From NCBI RefSeq assembly GCF_007744075.1, contig NZ_CP036266.1, positions 2,396,065-2,460,064 of the forward strand: a DNA stretch of 64,000 nt, in the 5' to 3' direction. The notes below the pieces were generated by a model. It was given only the letters and a program-made list of their open reading frames with translations. It made no database searches and was not told the DNA's origin. Positions 1-9,112 of the stretch are shown piece by piece. Origin of the DNA: Gimesia chilikensis. Its GTDB lineage: Bacteria > Planctomycetota > Planctomycetia > Planctomycetales > Planctomycetaceae. The first letter of the stretch is position 1; each line of letters opens with the position of its first letter. The position numbers and the translations under genes were made by a program.

Positions 1-218
1 GCATCGCGCTGGTCAAGGCCTCCCGCGCCCGGGCTCTGATCCAGGGACGCAACTACGTGATTCCCGAAGATCTGTTCGTGCTGGCCGAAGATGTCATCCT
101 GCACCGCATCCGGCTGAATTACGAAGCGCTCGCCGACGGACTCACCGGCAAAGGAGTGCTGCAGGATATGCTCCGCGACCTGGGGGCGACGCCATCCCTG
201 GTCGGGCGGGAGGACTAA
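1..218 (+). CDS. MoxR-family AAA ATPase, C-terminal end (5' truncated by window)
   Basis: The open frame enters from the left edge (codons from base 3) and stops with TAA at 216-218. It gives about 71 residues beginning IALVKASRARALIQGR and containing YVIPEDLFVLAEDVILHRI. This is the C-terminal lid region of MoxR AAA ATPases, where the short helix after sensor 2 is followed by an 'I-x-P-E-D' segment and a conserved Arg-rich helix. The Walker motifs lie outside the window. MoxR proteins act as chaperone-like ATPases and are typically encoded beside DUF58 and VWA proteins, exactly as here. The next gene begins about 58 bases downstream on the same strand, so this is probably the first gene of that operon. 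The family call rests on the C-terminus plus context. Confidence 0.85.
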   Translation, partial: IALVKASRARALIQGRNYVIPEDLFVLAEDVILHRIRLNYEALADGLTGKGVLQDMLRDLGATPSLVGRED

Positions 219-276
219 TCGCCGCTGTCTCGAATCACGTTATCGAATACTCTCACAGATTTAAAACAGGTGCTGC

Positions 277-1137
277 ATGGAAGGCTTACTGGAACAGATT
301 GATCCGCTGGACGCGCGGCAGTTCTACATTGCCGTCAAGCGACTCGCGGACAGCCTGAGTTACGGGACCGACAAGTCGCCGTTTCTCGGTTCCGGGCTCG
401 AGTTCTTTCAGTCGCGACCCTACCAGGAAGGGGACCCGATTAAAAGCATCGACTGGCGGGTTACCGCCCGCACCGGGAAGCTGTTTATTAAGGAATACGA
501 GACGCCCAAGCGGCTCCCCTGTTATCTGCTCATCGACACCTCTGCTTCGATGATGATCAGCTCCACCGCGAAAAGTAAATACGGTCTGGCCCTGCACATC
601 GCGGGCGGACTCGCCTTTGCCTGCCTGGAACGCGTCAGTCCCGTCGGCGTTCTCGGCGTCGGCGAAACCGATCTGCGGATTCATCCCAGCCTTTCCAAAG
701 ACCAGGTCATGCAGTGGCTGGTCCGCCTGAGACGTTTCCGCTACGACGAACAGACCACCATCGGTCAGCGGGTGGCCGAGTTCAGCCCCAGCCTCAAGAG
801 CCGGGCGCTGATTATCGTCCTCTCCGACCTGCACGATCCCAAAGCGGTTCCCGCCCTCAAGCAACTCGCCCAACGGCACGACACCGTGGTGATCCAGTTT
901 CGCGATCCGGCTGAGACCGGGCTGCGCGGAGCCGGACTGATGCGGGCCCGCGAAGCAGAGACCGGCAGCGACTTCGTCACACACGGACGCAAGGTCTGGC
1001 TCGACCAGGAGCAGATCGACTTCCAGCTGAAACGCAGCGGCATCGATCATCTGTTGATCGAAACGGACGAGCCGTTCGTCCCCCATTTAAGGCAGTTCTT
1101 TTCTTCCCGCGATATTCTCTCACGAGGGAGCCGTTAA
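277..1137 (+). CDS. DUF58 domain-containing protein (MoxR-associated)
   Basis: 286 residues, a typical length for short cytosolic DUF58 proteins. The signature segment lies near residues 49-66 (YQEGDPIKSIDWRVTART) and is followed by a VWA-like fold with the strand LLIDTSASM at residues 84-92. Asp87, Ser89 and Ser91 form a metal-ion-dependent adhesion (DxSxS) motif. There is no signal peptide or membrane segment. DUF58 proteins accompany MoxR ATPases and are thought to be their partners; the biochemical role is not known. The stop codon overlaps the start of the next gene by one base (TAATG), so translational coupling is likely. ATG at 277 is the first start after the upstream gene. Confidence 0.92.
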   Translation: MEGLLEQIDPLDARQFYIAVKRLADSLSYGTDKSPFLGSGLEFFQSRPYQEGDPIKSIDWRVTARTGKLFIKEYETPKRLPCYLLIDTSASMMISSTAKSKYGLALHIAGGLAFACLERVSPVGVLGVGETDLRIHPSLSKDQVMQWLVRLRRFRYDEQTTIGQRVAEFSPSLKSRALIIVLSDLHDPKAVPALKQLAQRHDTVVIQFRDPAETGLRGAGLMRAREAETGSDFVTHGRKVWLDQEQIDFQLKRSGIDHLLIETDEPFVPHLRQFFSSRDILSRGSR

Positions 1138-2015
1138 TGAGAGACCGGCAGGCATTTTATCGAACTCTGATTCTGCAGCCACTCGCGCTGGTCCTGCTGA
1201 CCTGCGTCTACGGAGCCGCGCCGTCTCCCTCCGCCGCAGCAGAGGAGCCCTCCAGTGCGTCGGTCGGCATGTCGCAACGCATCGAGGACATCATCCTCCC
1301 CGGTTCCGAACTGCAGGTCAAACAGATCGCCGACGACGATCCGATCATCTTAAGGATTGTCAGCCTCCACCCGCACGGCCCGGACATGTTCCGCTATGAA
1401 CTGGAATACTACGGCCTGAAACCCGGTGAATATAATCTGGCAGACTTCCTCGAACGCAAAGACAAGAGTGCATTGGGCGAACTGCCCGCGATCCCGGTGA
1501 GTATCAAGTCGATTCTCCCCGCCAGTCGCGTGGAACCCAACAGCCCCTCGGCCACGTCGATCCCCCGGATCGGCGGCTACCAGTTCTGGATGACCATCAT
1601 CTTCCTGCTCTGGGCAGTGGGCGCCTTTCTGATTGTCTTCGTCAAACGTAAATCAGCCACCGAGAGCGACGAATCACAACAGCCGCCTCCGTCGCTATCA
1701 GATCGTCTGCAGCCCATGGTCGAAAAAGCGATCGCGGGGAAACTGACTCAGACACAGATGGCGGAACTGGAAATGATGCTGGTTGCGTTCTGGCGAAAAC
1801 GACTGCATCTGGAGCAGACCGACGTCGCCGAGGTGACCCGGATTTTAAGACAGCACGAGGAAGCCGGTCCGCTGCTGCAACAGCTGGAAATTCTGCTGCA
1901 TCGCCCCGACGCAGATCCGCAGTTGAACAGCCCGCAGATCGCGCAGATTCTGGAACCGTATCAAAATCTGCCCGCCGATGCCCTCGACGAGGAGCTGGCG
2001 TCACTCGCTACCTGA
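1137..2015 (+). CDS. Bat-operon exported/membrane protein, DUF4381- or BatD-like position
   Basis: 292 residues. An N-terminal signal segment (about residues 9-35, ending near Ala-Ala-Ala-Glu-Glu) leads to a short extracytoplasmic beta-rich domain (about 45-130), one membrane helix (about 149-168, WMTIIFLLWAVGAFLIVFV) and a cytoplasmic helical tail of about 120 residues. This topology, an exported domain then a helix then a cytosolic tail, matches the small membrane proteins found between DUF58 and VWA genes in Bat/MoxR operons. I do not recognise a diagnostic motif, so the family is inferred from topology and place. The ATG overlaps the stop of the DUF58 gene by one base. The likely role is a membrane partner of the two VWA proteins encoded next. 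Confidence 0.75.
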   Translation: MRDRQAFYRTLILQPLALVLLTCVYGAAPSPSAAAEEPSSASVGMSQRIEDIILPGSELQVKQIADDDPIILRIVSLHPHGPDMFRYELEYYGLKPGEYNLADFLERKDKSALGELPAIPVSIKSILPASRVEPNSPSATSIPRIGGYQFWMTIIFLLWAVGAFLIVFVKRKSATESDESQQPPPSLSDRLQPMVEKAIAGKLTQTQMAELEMMLVAFWRKRLHLEQTDVAEVTRILRQHEEAGPLLQQLEILLHRPDADPQLNSPQIAQILEPYQNLPADALDEELASLAT

Positions 2016-2085
2016 ATACAGACTGAGTTGGAATTTACTGAAACCGAAATCAATACAACCAAAGGCAAACTGGTAAATCGACGTT

Positions 2086-3006
2086 ATGAGTTTTTCACAT
2101 CCCTGGGTACTCCTGTTCTTAATCGTGCCGATCGCGCTGCTGGTCTGGATCTGGCGGCGTGACGGGGGACACGTCGTGCTCCCCTTCGACCACGGAGTTC
2201 AGACGCGCGGACGTGCCTGGGGAACGCTGGTCAATCTCGCGCAGTCACTGCCCGCGTTGATCCTCGCGGTCGTCGTACTGATTCTCGCCGGTCCGCAACA
2301 ACTGAGTGCTCCCAAAACCAGGCGGGTGCTGACCAACATCGAATTCTGCGTCGACGTCTCCGGCAGTATGACCGCCTCCTTCGGTGAAGGCACACGCTAC
2401 GATGCCTCGATGGCGGCCATCAACAAGTTTCTCGATTACCGTGAAGGCGACGCCTTCGGCCTGACGTTCTTCGGCAACGAAGTCCTGCACTGGGTTCCCC
2501 TGACGACCGATGTCTCCGCGATCAAATGCGCGCCCCCGTTCATGGATCCCATGAGCCCCGGGCATCCGCACTGGCTGGGAGGCACCGAAATCGGTAAGGC
2601 CCTCCGCGCGTGCCGGGAAGTACTCATCTCGCGCGAGCAGGGGGACCGGATGATTGTCCTCGTCTCCGACGGCTACAGCTTCGATCTGGGCAACGGACAG
2701 GATGTGGAGATTGCCGAAAAACTCAAGGCGGATGGCATCGTGGTTTACGCGATTCACATCGCAGCCAGTGAAGTGCCCGGTCCGGTTGTGAACATCACCG
2801 GTCTCACGGGGGGCGAGGTCTTCGAGCCCGAAAGCCCGCAGGCACTGGAAACCGTGTTCAAGCACATCGACGATATGCAGGAGACGCGTCTGGAACGGAC
2901 GGCGGCGGAATCGATGGACAACTTTTATCCCTACAGCCTGGCAGGTCTGATCCTGCTGGGGAGCAGCACACTTTCACTCTTTGGATTGAGGTTTACACCG
3001 TGGTAG
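2086..3006 (+). CDS. VWA domain membrane protein, BatA-like
   Basis: 306 residues with the BatA layout: two N-terminal membrane helices (about residues 7-23 and 52-68), a cytoplasm-distal von Willebrand factor A domain (about 84-265) and a C-terminal membrane helix (about 282-303). The MIDAS metal site is intact: DVSGS gives Asp90, Ser92 and Ser94, and the later GGTE segment supplies the conserved Thr. Another conserved strand is VLVSDG. BatA-type proteins are inner-membrane components of the Bat (Bacteroides aerotolerance) systems. The start of the next gene overlaps the last seven bases, so the two VWA genes are translationally coupled. No strong Shine-Dalgarno precedes this ATG. Confidence 0.88.
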   Translation: MSFSHPWVLLFLIVPIALLVWIWRRDGGHVVLPFDHGVQTRGRAWGTLVNLAQSLPALILAVVVLILAGPQQLSAPKTRRVLTNIEFCVDVSGSMTASFGEGTRYDASMAAINKFLDYREGDAFGLTFFGNEVLHWVPLTTDVSAIKCAPPFMDPMSPGHPHWLGGTEIGKALRACREVLISREQGDRMIVLVSDGYSFDLGNGQDVEIAEKLKADGIVVYAIHIAASEVPGPVVNITGLTGGEVFEPESPQALETVFKHIDDMQETRLERTAAESMDNFYPYSLAGLILLGSSTLSLFGLRFTPW

Positions 3007-4037
3007 CAGGACTGGCGGCAATTGTGATCCTGGTGGTAGCCACCGGTGCGGAAATGCTCCACGCCCGGCGCATCAGGCGGATTGCGCCCCTCGTCTTCGG
3101 TCCCTCCGCCCAACCCGCGGCCTGGGCCCGTATCGTGCCTGCACTCCGCGTGCTCTCACTGACCGGGCTCTGCTGGGGACTGATCACCCTGCTGCTGCTC
3201 CCTCCCAAAATTCATGCTGCCCAGGCCATTCCCGATAACGAAATGAAACACCTGCTGATCGTACTCGACGTCTCGCCCAGTATGCGGCTCGAAGACGCCG
3301 GTCAGAACAAGGATCAGTCCCGCATGCAACGCGCCGCGCGGTTGATGGAATCCTTTTTCGAACGGGCCAATATGAACCGCTACCAGACCAGCGTGATCGC
3401 CGTCTATAACGCGGCCAAGCGGGTCGTGGAAGATACCCGCGACCTGGAAGTGATTCACAATATCTTCAATGATCTCCCCATGCACCACGCGTTTGTCTCC
3501 GGCGAAACCGATCTGTTCTCGGGACTGGAAGAAGCCGCAGAGCTGGCGAAACCCTGGAATCCACGCAGCACCACGCTTCTGCTCATCAGTGACGGCGATA
3601 CCGTGCCCGGCGTCTGCATGCCCAAAATGCCCGTCTCGGTCGCCAATGCGGTGGTGATCGGCGTGGGAGATTCCGTCAAAGGCTCCTTCATCAATGGACA
3701 CCATTCCCGCCAGGATGTCTCTACGCTGCGACAGCTGGCCATTCGTCTGAACGGCACTTATCACAACGGCAACGAAAAACATCTCAGTACCGACCTGATC
3801 GATCAACTGGCGGTAGGCGGTGAAGAGAACCCCTTTGAGAAACTGACCCGCCGCGAATACGCCCTGGCGATCTGTGGTCTCTCGGCCTTGATCTACGCCC
3901 TGATTCCCTGGCTGCTCCATTACTGGGGCACCGGCTGGAAACCGGGAGTCTTCACCAGTCGCAAAGAACGGGCACGGGCCCGGCGGGAAGCGGAACGAAA
4001 ACAGAAGTCAACACATCTGCATCCGACGGTTTCATGA
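3000..4037 (+). CDS. VWA domain membrane protein, BatB-like
   Basis: 345 residues starting at a GTG that lies inside the end of the previous gene, whose TAG is at 3004-3006. Two N-terminal helices (about residues 4-20 and 49-67) precede a VWA domain with a complete DxSxS site in the strand VLDVSPSM (Asp90, Ser92, Ser94). The distal LLISDGD strand is also typical. A membrane helix follows near residues 282-301, then a basic Arg/Lys/Glu-rich cytoplasmic tail of about 40 residues. This second VWA gene directly after the first is the usual batA-batB order. The GTG was chosen because it keeps the first hydrophobic helix; no ATG near the front does so. Confidence 0.87.
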   Translation: MVAGLAAIVILVVATGAEMLHARRIRRIAPLVFGPSAQPAAWARIVPALRVLSLTGLCWGLITLLLLPPKIHAAQAIPDNEMKHLLIVLDVSPSMRLEDAGQNKDQSRMQRAARLMESFFERANMNRYQTSVIAVYNAAKRVVEDTRDLEVIHNIFNDLPMHHAFVSGETDLFSGLEEAAELAKPWNPRSTTLLLISDGDTVPGVCMPKMPVSVANAVVIGVGDSVKGSFINGHHSRQDVSTLRQLAIRLNGTYHNGNEKHLSTDLIDQLAVGGEENPFEKLTRREYALAICGLSALIYALIPWLLHYWGTGWKPGVFTSRKERARARREAERKQKSTHLHPTVS

Positions 4038-4112
4038 CCGACGGATAACGGAATACAGGAAACCAGTTTTGTCACTTGTGCAATGGAAACTGATTGCAGG
4101 AAGGAAAGTCCA

Positions 4113-4844
4113 ATGAGAATTATGCTGCTACTTTGCTGGGGGCTGGTCCCGCTCTTTCTGGGCGCCTATCATTACGGACCAGGACAGGCACAGCTGAAGC
4201 TCGATGATGTGGACCGGAGAGTCAAAGTCGCTCAGACCGCCGAAGAGCACGGCAACTGGAGTCGGGCCGTCGCGCTCTACAACGAAGCTCTGCCGCTGGT
4301 TCCTGCAGAGAATGTGAAGGAATCACGCAAAATCCGTCTCGCACGCGACAAAGCGATGATGTTCTCCGGAGAACTACCCGAAGCCTACCTCGATCTGCAG
4401 GCCCTTCTGGGAGAACTTCAGTCCGATGAGAAACCCGATGCGGAACTGTTGAAAGAAACACGCTCCGCGATGGCCAATGCGGAATATTACGTCACCTGGA
4501 CGCTGCGACTCGAAGGGGTTGGCAAAGATGGCTGGGAACCCATCATCGAGTCATCGCGTCAGAACTATCGTCTGCTCGCAGAAAACGCAGAGAAAACCGG
4601 CGACAAAGGTGACCTCAAAGAACAGCAGGAGAATCTCGAAGCTGTCATCCGGCTCGCGAATCTTGATCTGACCGATCTGCAGGGCATGCCGATTCCCAGG
4701 CAGTGCAAGTGCAAAGGCTGCTGTAACGGCGTCTGTAACGGCAAGAAGCCGGGGAAGAAGCCAGGAAAAGGCAAGGGAAAGAAAAAGGAAAAGGACCATC
4801 GTGGCGCCAGTGCCGGACCACCGCCGGATAAAAGTGGTTCGTAA
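4113..4844 (+). CDS. TPR-like exported protein with Cys/Lys-rich C-terminus, BatC-like position
   Basis: About 243 residues from the ATG at 4113, which has the purine-rich AGGAAGGAAAG just upstream; an earlier in-frame ATG at 4083 lacks such a site. The N-terminus MRIMLLLCWGLVPLFLGAYH is a signal peptide or anchor. The middle looks like helical TPR pairs (for example AEEHGNWSRAVALYNEALPL). The C-terminal 50 residues change character: a cluster of five cysteines (CKCKGCCNGVC) is followed by repeated Gly-Lys-Pro and a long Lys/Gly/Glu tail. BatC proteins are small TPR proteins next to BatA/BatB, which fits the place. The tail could bind metal or nucleic acid or wall polymer; that is conjecture. 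Confidence 0.75.
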   Translation: MRIMLLLCWGLVPLFLGAYHYGPGQAQLKLDDVDRRVKVAQTAEEHGNWSRAVALYNEALPLVPAENVKESRKIRLARDKAMMFSGELPEAYLDLQALLGELQSDEKPDAELLKETRSAMANAEYYVTWTLRLEGVGKDGWEPIIESSRQNYRLLAENAEKTGDKGDLKEQQENLEAVIRLANLDLTDLQGMPIPRQCKCKGCCNGVCNGKKPGKKPGKGKGKKKEKDHRGASAGPPPDKSGS

Positions 4845-4859
4845 TGTCTGACGGAGAAG

Positions 4860-4883
4860 GGGGGATTCGTCGGTGAATCCCCC
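4860..4883 (+). terminator. Hairpin between the TPR gene and the 1318-residue gene
   Basis: A perfect 9-bp stem, GGGGGATTC (4860-4868) and GAATCCCCC (4875-4883), closes a 6-base loop. It starts 16 bases after the TPR stop codon. No T-run follows, so it is not a classical intrinsic terminator; it may mark partial termination or an RNA processing site inside the operon. Confidence 0.5.
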
Positions 4884-4935
4884 GGACGACTGCTGAAACG
4901 TAATTGATTCTAAATTCAAGTAAAGGTGACTTCCG

Positions 4936-7900
4936 ATGCAGCGACTGCAACTCGCTCTTTCGATCACAATCGCGACTCTGCTCTGTGCAGCTGACGACCA
5001 CTCCAGCCTGGCGCAATCTAGCGCGCGAACTTCGTCGGGACAGGTTTCAAAACTTTTAGCGGTCCCGGTCCAGGCACCCGTCCCAGTGTCGGGCAGTCTC
5101 ACGGTCACGACCGCACCTGCCAGTGTGCAGACCAGTTCCGCAGCCGCAACACAGAGTGCCTCGTCCTCCAGCACGGACGCCCAGCAGAAAGCCTACGAAC
5201 AGAAACGGCTGGCCGCGATCAAAAAACTGAAGTTCGATCGACGTCCTTCTGCTCGCATCCAGGCCTGGGCTGCACCGGAAAAAACAGACAAACAGCAGCC
5301 GGAAGAGAAACAGCAGCCGACCGAACAGCCCCTCGTCGCACAGAAACCGCTGACTCCCGAGCAGCAGGCTGCCGCCGATAAAAAGGCACAGCAGGCGAAA
5401 CTGGATGCCGAACTGAAAGCCTTCGAAAAACAACTCGCAACGTTGCAAAGCGATGTCACTAAAGGGAACTGGAAGGCCGTCAAAACGTTTTTCAAGACCC
5501 TGCCACAGGATGAGTATCAAGCCCTCTACCTGCAGTTGCTGACTTCTCTGCAGAATCCGGAACGTCCCTCGGGAACCCGTTATCCCCAGTTCGCCGAGAA
5601 AAATGTGATCTCCATCGACGACTTCTTCCAGCTCGCAGCGCTCCTGCCCGAAGATGCCACGGAAAAGATCGATGCGAAAAATCTGCCTTCAGGCTCGGTC
5701 AGTTCCGCACAGCTTCAGCAGATGATTCAACAGAATCCGCAGCTCGCGGCACAGCTTCAGCAGAAAATGAATCAGAAAAACACGTACTTCGGTCAGCTGA
5801 CAGGCATCTTCCGCATCTCGCTGGGGAACGGGTACGCGATTCAGGAGTATCTCAAAGCGTTTAACGAACAGTTGCAGAATAAAGAGCCCGTTCTGAGCAA
5901 ACGCCAGGTCGCACAGTTACTGGCCGATTCCGGACAGGCGCAATATATGGCCGAGTACTTGCCTGCATTGGCAGATGCGATCAAAGAAGATGACCGCGAA
6001 GCCTTAAACCTGTTGTCGCGTTATTATCTGGCGCTCCCCTCCCACGAGAAAAAGAACGAACATCTGGAGAAAGCCTGGGAGGCCCTGCAGGCGGTGCTGG
6101 CGGTCGGCGAAATTTCCACCGAAGAAAAAGAAGAAGCCCTCAAGCGGGCCGTCGAACTCACACCCCGTATCAAGGATGAACTGGGGCAGGCCTGGCTCAA
6201 GGAAAGTTTCAGCAAGCGTCCCGAACGGGGGAAGGAAATTCTCTCCACCATCGGCTCCGCGGTGGCTACGGGGATGTCGACCCAGATCAGTAACAGTTCC
6301 TTCCGTCAGCGGAGTCTGGAACTGCAGAAAATCGCCGTCGAAGCGCTGCTGACTGCGGCTCCCGAACAGGCGCAGGAATGGCAGTCGACACTGCAAATGC
6401 TGGCGACCAACTGGCTGCGGGAAGCAGAAATTTCACAGACCTATGACTACTCTACCCGTCGCGGACGCACCATGCAGCGCGATTATTACGGCAACTTCTA
6501 CTACACCGAAAGCAGTATGATGCAGCCGCAGATGGCGCGGCAGAACCGCATCCAGGCCATCTCGACCGGCAAAATCCTGGAGATGATTCCGGACGAAAAA
6601 TGGATGAAGCTCGTCGATCCGCCTCTGCACCAGGATTTCATGACCACCATCGCCCGGCTCTATCTCAAAGTCGAAGAGGAAGACGAAGCCTTCCCGTACA
6701 TTGAGAAGCTGGCTCCCCTCGATCCGCGGGAAGCGAAATCTCTGGCCGAACAGTTCCTGCAGGTCTGGACGAAAAATCACAATCCGAATTCCGAGCAGCA
6801 GCGGACCAATATCTATATGTTCGCCTGGGGCTTCAATCAGCGGGCCCAGGGAATTCCGCTCACCCGTTCCAAGCAGGTTCGTAACCTCGAAGAACTCGCT
6901 AACTGGATCAAGCGAATCAACGATCTTCCTATTGAGCCGATCAACGAAAGATTGATCACACAGGCTTTTACCCAGGTGCACAGTGCCGCCGAGGTATACC
7001 AGCTGGATGCGATCGAAAAAATCTACGGCACCGTCGATGGCCTGAATCCCGAAACCCTGGCTTCTCTGATTGAGACCATGCGGACGAACCTCGCTAAGGT
7101 CTGGCGGATGCCCGCGACTCAGAAGGCGGCCAAAACCAATCGCAAACAGAAAGACATCGAACGCGAAGTCATCAAAGGCTACGCGACGGCCCAGCAGGTG
7201 CTGGAGAAAGCGATTCAGAAATATCCGAAGTCCTGGGCGGTGCAACTCGCGAAAGCAGCCCTCGATCATGATGCCAACGAGTTCCGGCAGGAGCTCAACC
7301 GCACGACCGAATTCTCCGAGCGCCGTCAGCATTCACTGGATGGATTTCAGAAGGCGGCCGAACTCTACGCCGCTGAGGTCGAATCGCTCGAAGAGGACAA
7401 GCAGGAGTCGACCGTCTACGAGACCTGGTTCTACGCCAGCCTTGGGGCTCCCGATTTAGGCAAGATCTCGGATACCACCGTCTCAGATCCCACACAGTAT
7501 CCCCTCATCCGCAAGGCGATTGAAGAACTGCCCGGCGAACTCGCCAAACGACATATGGACAAGTTTGCCAACTCCCTGTTCGTCCGGCTGAGTGCCCTCA
7601 ATCCGGGAGTCAAATTCCGTTACCTGAAAGCGGGCTTTGAAATCGTGGGCGACCATGAACAGGCGCGGGAAGCGAAAAAAGTTTACGACTACTACAAAGA
7701 CCTCGTGACCGAAATCAAACTGGAAACTGAAATCGACGGTTCGGATGTCGTCGGTCATGGCGAGCCGTTCGGCCTGTTCGTCAATCTGCGACACACGAAG
7801 GAGATTGAACGCGAATCGGGCGGGTTCTCCAAGTACCTGCAGAATCAGAAGCAGGGGAACTACTTCTATTACAACTACGGTCGTCCGCTGGAAAACTACC

Positions 7901-8892
7901 GTGAGAAGTTCGAGGAATCGGCCCGTCTGGCGCTGGAAGAACATTTCGAAATCCGTTCGATTACTTTCCAGAGCGAAGATGTGAACTCCCGCGCCGCCGA
8001 AACCTACGGCTGGCGGGTTACTCCCTACGCTTACCTGTTATTGAAGCCTAAGGGGCCTGAGGTCGACAAGATCCCCAGCCTTACACTCGACATGGATTTC
8101 ATGGACACTTCCGGCTACGCCGTGATTCCCGTGGAATCGGCGCCGCTGCCTATTGATGCTTCGCCAGAGCAGGGCGATCCGCGTCCCTATGAAAAAGTGA
8201 CCATCACCCAGACTCTCGATGAACGCGAATCAAAAGAGGGCAAACTCAAGCTGGAAATTCGTGCCACCGGGATCGGCCTGATGCCCGACCTGGATCAACT
8301 GGTCGATCTGAAACCCAAAGAATTCAACATCACCTCGATTGAAAACGAAGGCGTTTCGGTCTCACAGTTTGATAAGACAGCCCCCGGAAATGCCATCGAT
8401 TCCGAACGGATCTGGATGGTCTCCATGGAGGCCCGTCCCGATCTCACCAAACATCCGGAAGCATTTACGTTCGGCTTACCGAAAGACGAGGCCCACGAAG
8501 TCACCTACCAGCGGTTCGACGATGCCGACCTTGTCTCCGTTGATCCGGAGATCATGCTCCAACAGGAGTACGGCACTCCCGAACAGTCCTGGGTGATGCC
8601 CATCCTCGGCGGGATTGCATTGCTGTTGCTGCTCGGAATCGGTTTTAAGCTGGTGACGCGGGAAACACAGTCCGTCAGCACGGCCCGTTACCAGATGCCT
8701 GAGCACGTCACTCCCTTTACTGTTCTAGGTCTGCTCAAGGACATCGAACGTAACAACGGACTCAGCCCCGCAGGCAAAGCCGAGCTCGACACGTCCATTT
8801 CTCGTCTGGAACACTACTACTTCGAAGCCCCCACGGGAGAAGAGCCCGACCTCACCGAGGAAGCCCGTCGCTGGGTCAACCGGACGAACTGA
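4936..8892 (+). CDS. Large exported, membrane-anchored helical-repeat protein closing the Bat operon
   Basis: 1318 residues preceded by AAAGGTGA a few bases before the ATG. A signal peptide (residues 1 to about 27) is followed by a low-complexity Ser/Thr/Ala/Gln segment, a Gln/Glu/Lys-rich coiled region (about 110-180), and then roughly 700 residues of alpha-helical, TPR-like sequence. A beta-rich region (about 900-1210, including GHGEPFGLFVNLRHTKE) precedes one membrane helix (about 1217-1238, VMPILGGIALLLLLGIGF). The cytosolic tail of about 75 residues begins near MPEHVTPFTVLGLLKDIE. I do not recognise a named family. Position and topology (large periplasmic part, one helix, cytosolic tail) recall BatD/BatE-like partners of VWA proteins. 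No truncation is evident. Confidence 0.85.
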   Translation: MQRLQLALSITIATLLCAADDHSSLAQSSARTSSGQVSKLLAVPVQAPVPVSGSLTVTTAPASVQTSSAAATQSASSSSTDAQQKAYEQKRLAAIKKLKFDRRPSARIQAWAAPEKTDKQQPEEKQQPTEQPLVAQKPLTPEQQAAADKKAQQAKLDAELKAFEKQLATLQSDVTKGNWKAVKTFFKTLPQDEYQALYLQLLTSLQNPERPSGTRYPQFAEKNVISIDDFFQLAALLPEDATEKIDAKNLPSGSVSSAQLQQMIQQNPQLAAQLQQKMNQKNTYFGQLTGIFRISLGNGYAIQEYLKAFNEQLQNKEPVLSKRQVAQLLADSGQAQYMAEYLPALADAIKEDDREALNLLSRYYLALPSHEKKNEHLEKAWEALQAVLAVGEISTEEKEEALKRAVELTPRIKDELGQAWLKESFSKRPERGKEILSTIGSAVATGMSTQISNSSFRQRSLELQKIAVEALLTAAPEQAQEWQSTLQMLATNWLREAEISQTYDYSTRRGRTMQRDYYGNFYYTESSMMQPQMARQNRIQAISTGKILEMIPDEKWMKLVDPPLHQDFMTTIARLYLKVEEEDEAFPYIEKLAPLDPREAKSLAEQFLQVWTKNHNPNSEQQRTNIYMFAWGFNQRAQGIPLTRSKQVRNLEELANWIKRINDLPIEPINERLITQAFTQVHSAAEVYQLDAIEKIYGTVDGLNPETLASLIETMRTNLAKVWRMPATQKAAKTNRKQKDIEREVIKGYATAQQVLEKAIQKYPKSWAVQLAKAALDHDANEFRQELNRTTEFSERRQHSLDGFQKAAELYAAEVESLEEDKQESTVYETWFYASLGAPDLGKISDTTVSDPTQYPLIRKAIEELPGELAKRHMDKFANSLFVRLSALNPGVKFRYLKAGFEIVGDHEQAREAKKVYDYYKDLVTEIKLETEIDGSDVVGHGEPFGLFVNLRHTKEIERESGGFSKYLQNQKQGNYFYYNYGRPLENYREKFEESARLALEEHFEIRSITFQSEDVNSRAAETYGWRVTPYAYLLLKPKGPEVDKIPSLTLDMDFMDTSGYAVIPVESAPLPIDASPEQGDPRPYEKVTITQTLDERESKEGKLKLEIRATGIGLMPDLDQLVDLKPKEFNITSIENEGVSVSQFDKTAPGNAIDSERIWMVSMEARPDLTKHPEAFTFGLPKDEAHEVTYQRFDDADLVSVDPEIMLQQEYGTPEQSWVMPILGGIALLLLLGIGFKLVTRETQSVSTARYQMPEHVTPFTVLGLLKDIERNNGLSPAGKAELDTSISRLEHYYFEAPTGEEPDLTEEARRWVNRTN

Positions 8893-9112
8893 GACCGGCC
8901 AGGAAGAGTATATTTAATAGAGTTCGGTGTGATCGTAAGGTCGACAGCGTCAACTCTATAATGATTCATTGTAGCCGATGGTATGCTGTTACCCTTGTGA
9001 TCAGGACTTCAACAACAGAGAAGCCAAATTAGCCGTAGGGCATTAGCCCCGGTTGAAACGACTTTGGTATAGACCATCCAGATTCTCAAACACTAACTGG
9101 TACTAGAGACGA
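8893..9112. other. Intergenic region between convergent genes
   Basis: No coding frame or strong terminator is visible. The segment contains the short palindromic GC-rich word described at 9031-9056 and is otherwise unremarkable. Confidence 0.5.
9031..9056. repeat. Possible dispersed planctomycete repeat word
   Basis: The word GTAGGGCATTAGCCCCGGTT contains the small inverted repeat GGGC-ATTA-GCCC. From memory, closely similar 'GGGCGTTAGCCCCGG' words are scattered through planctomycete intergenic regions. Only one copy is seen in this window, so its repeat status is inferred. Confidence 0.3.

Noticed and set aside
4551..5174. 207-codon antisense frame across the TPR and 1318-residue genes
   Set aside because: It spans two well-supported genes and their spacer, with no start signal or recognisable domain.
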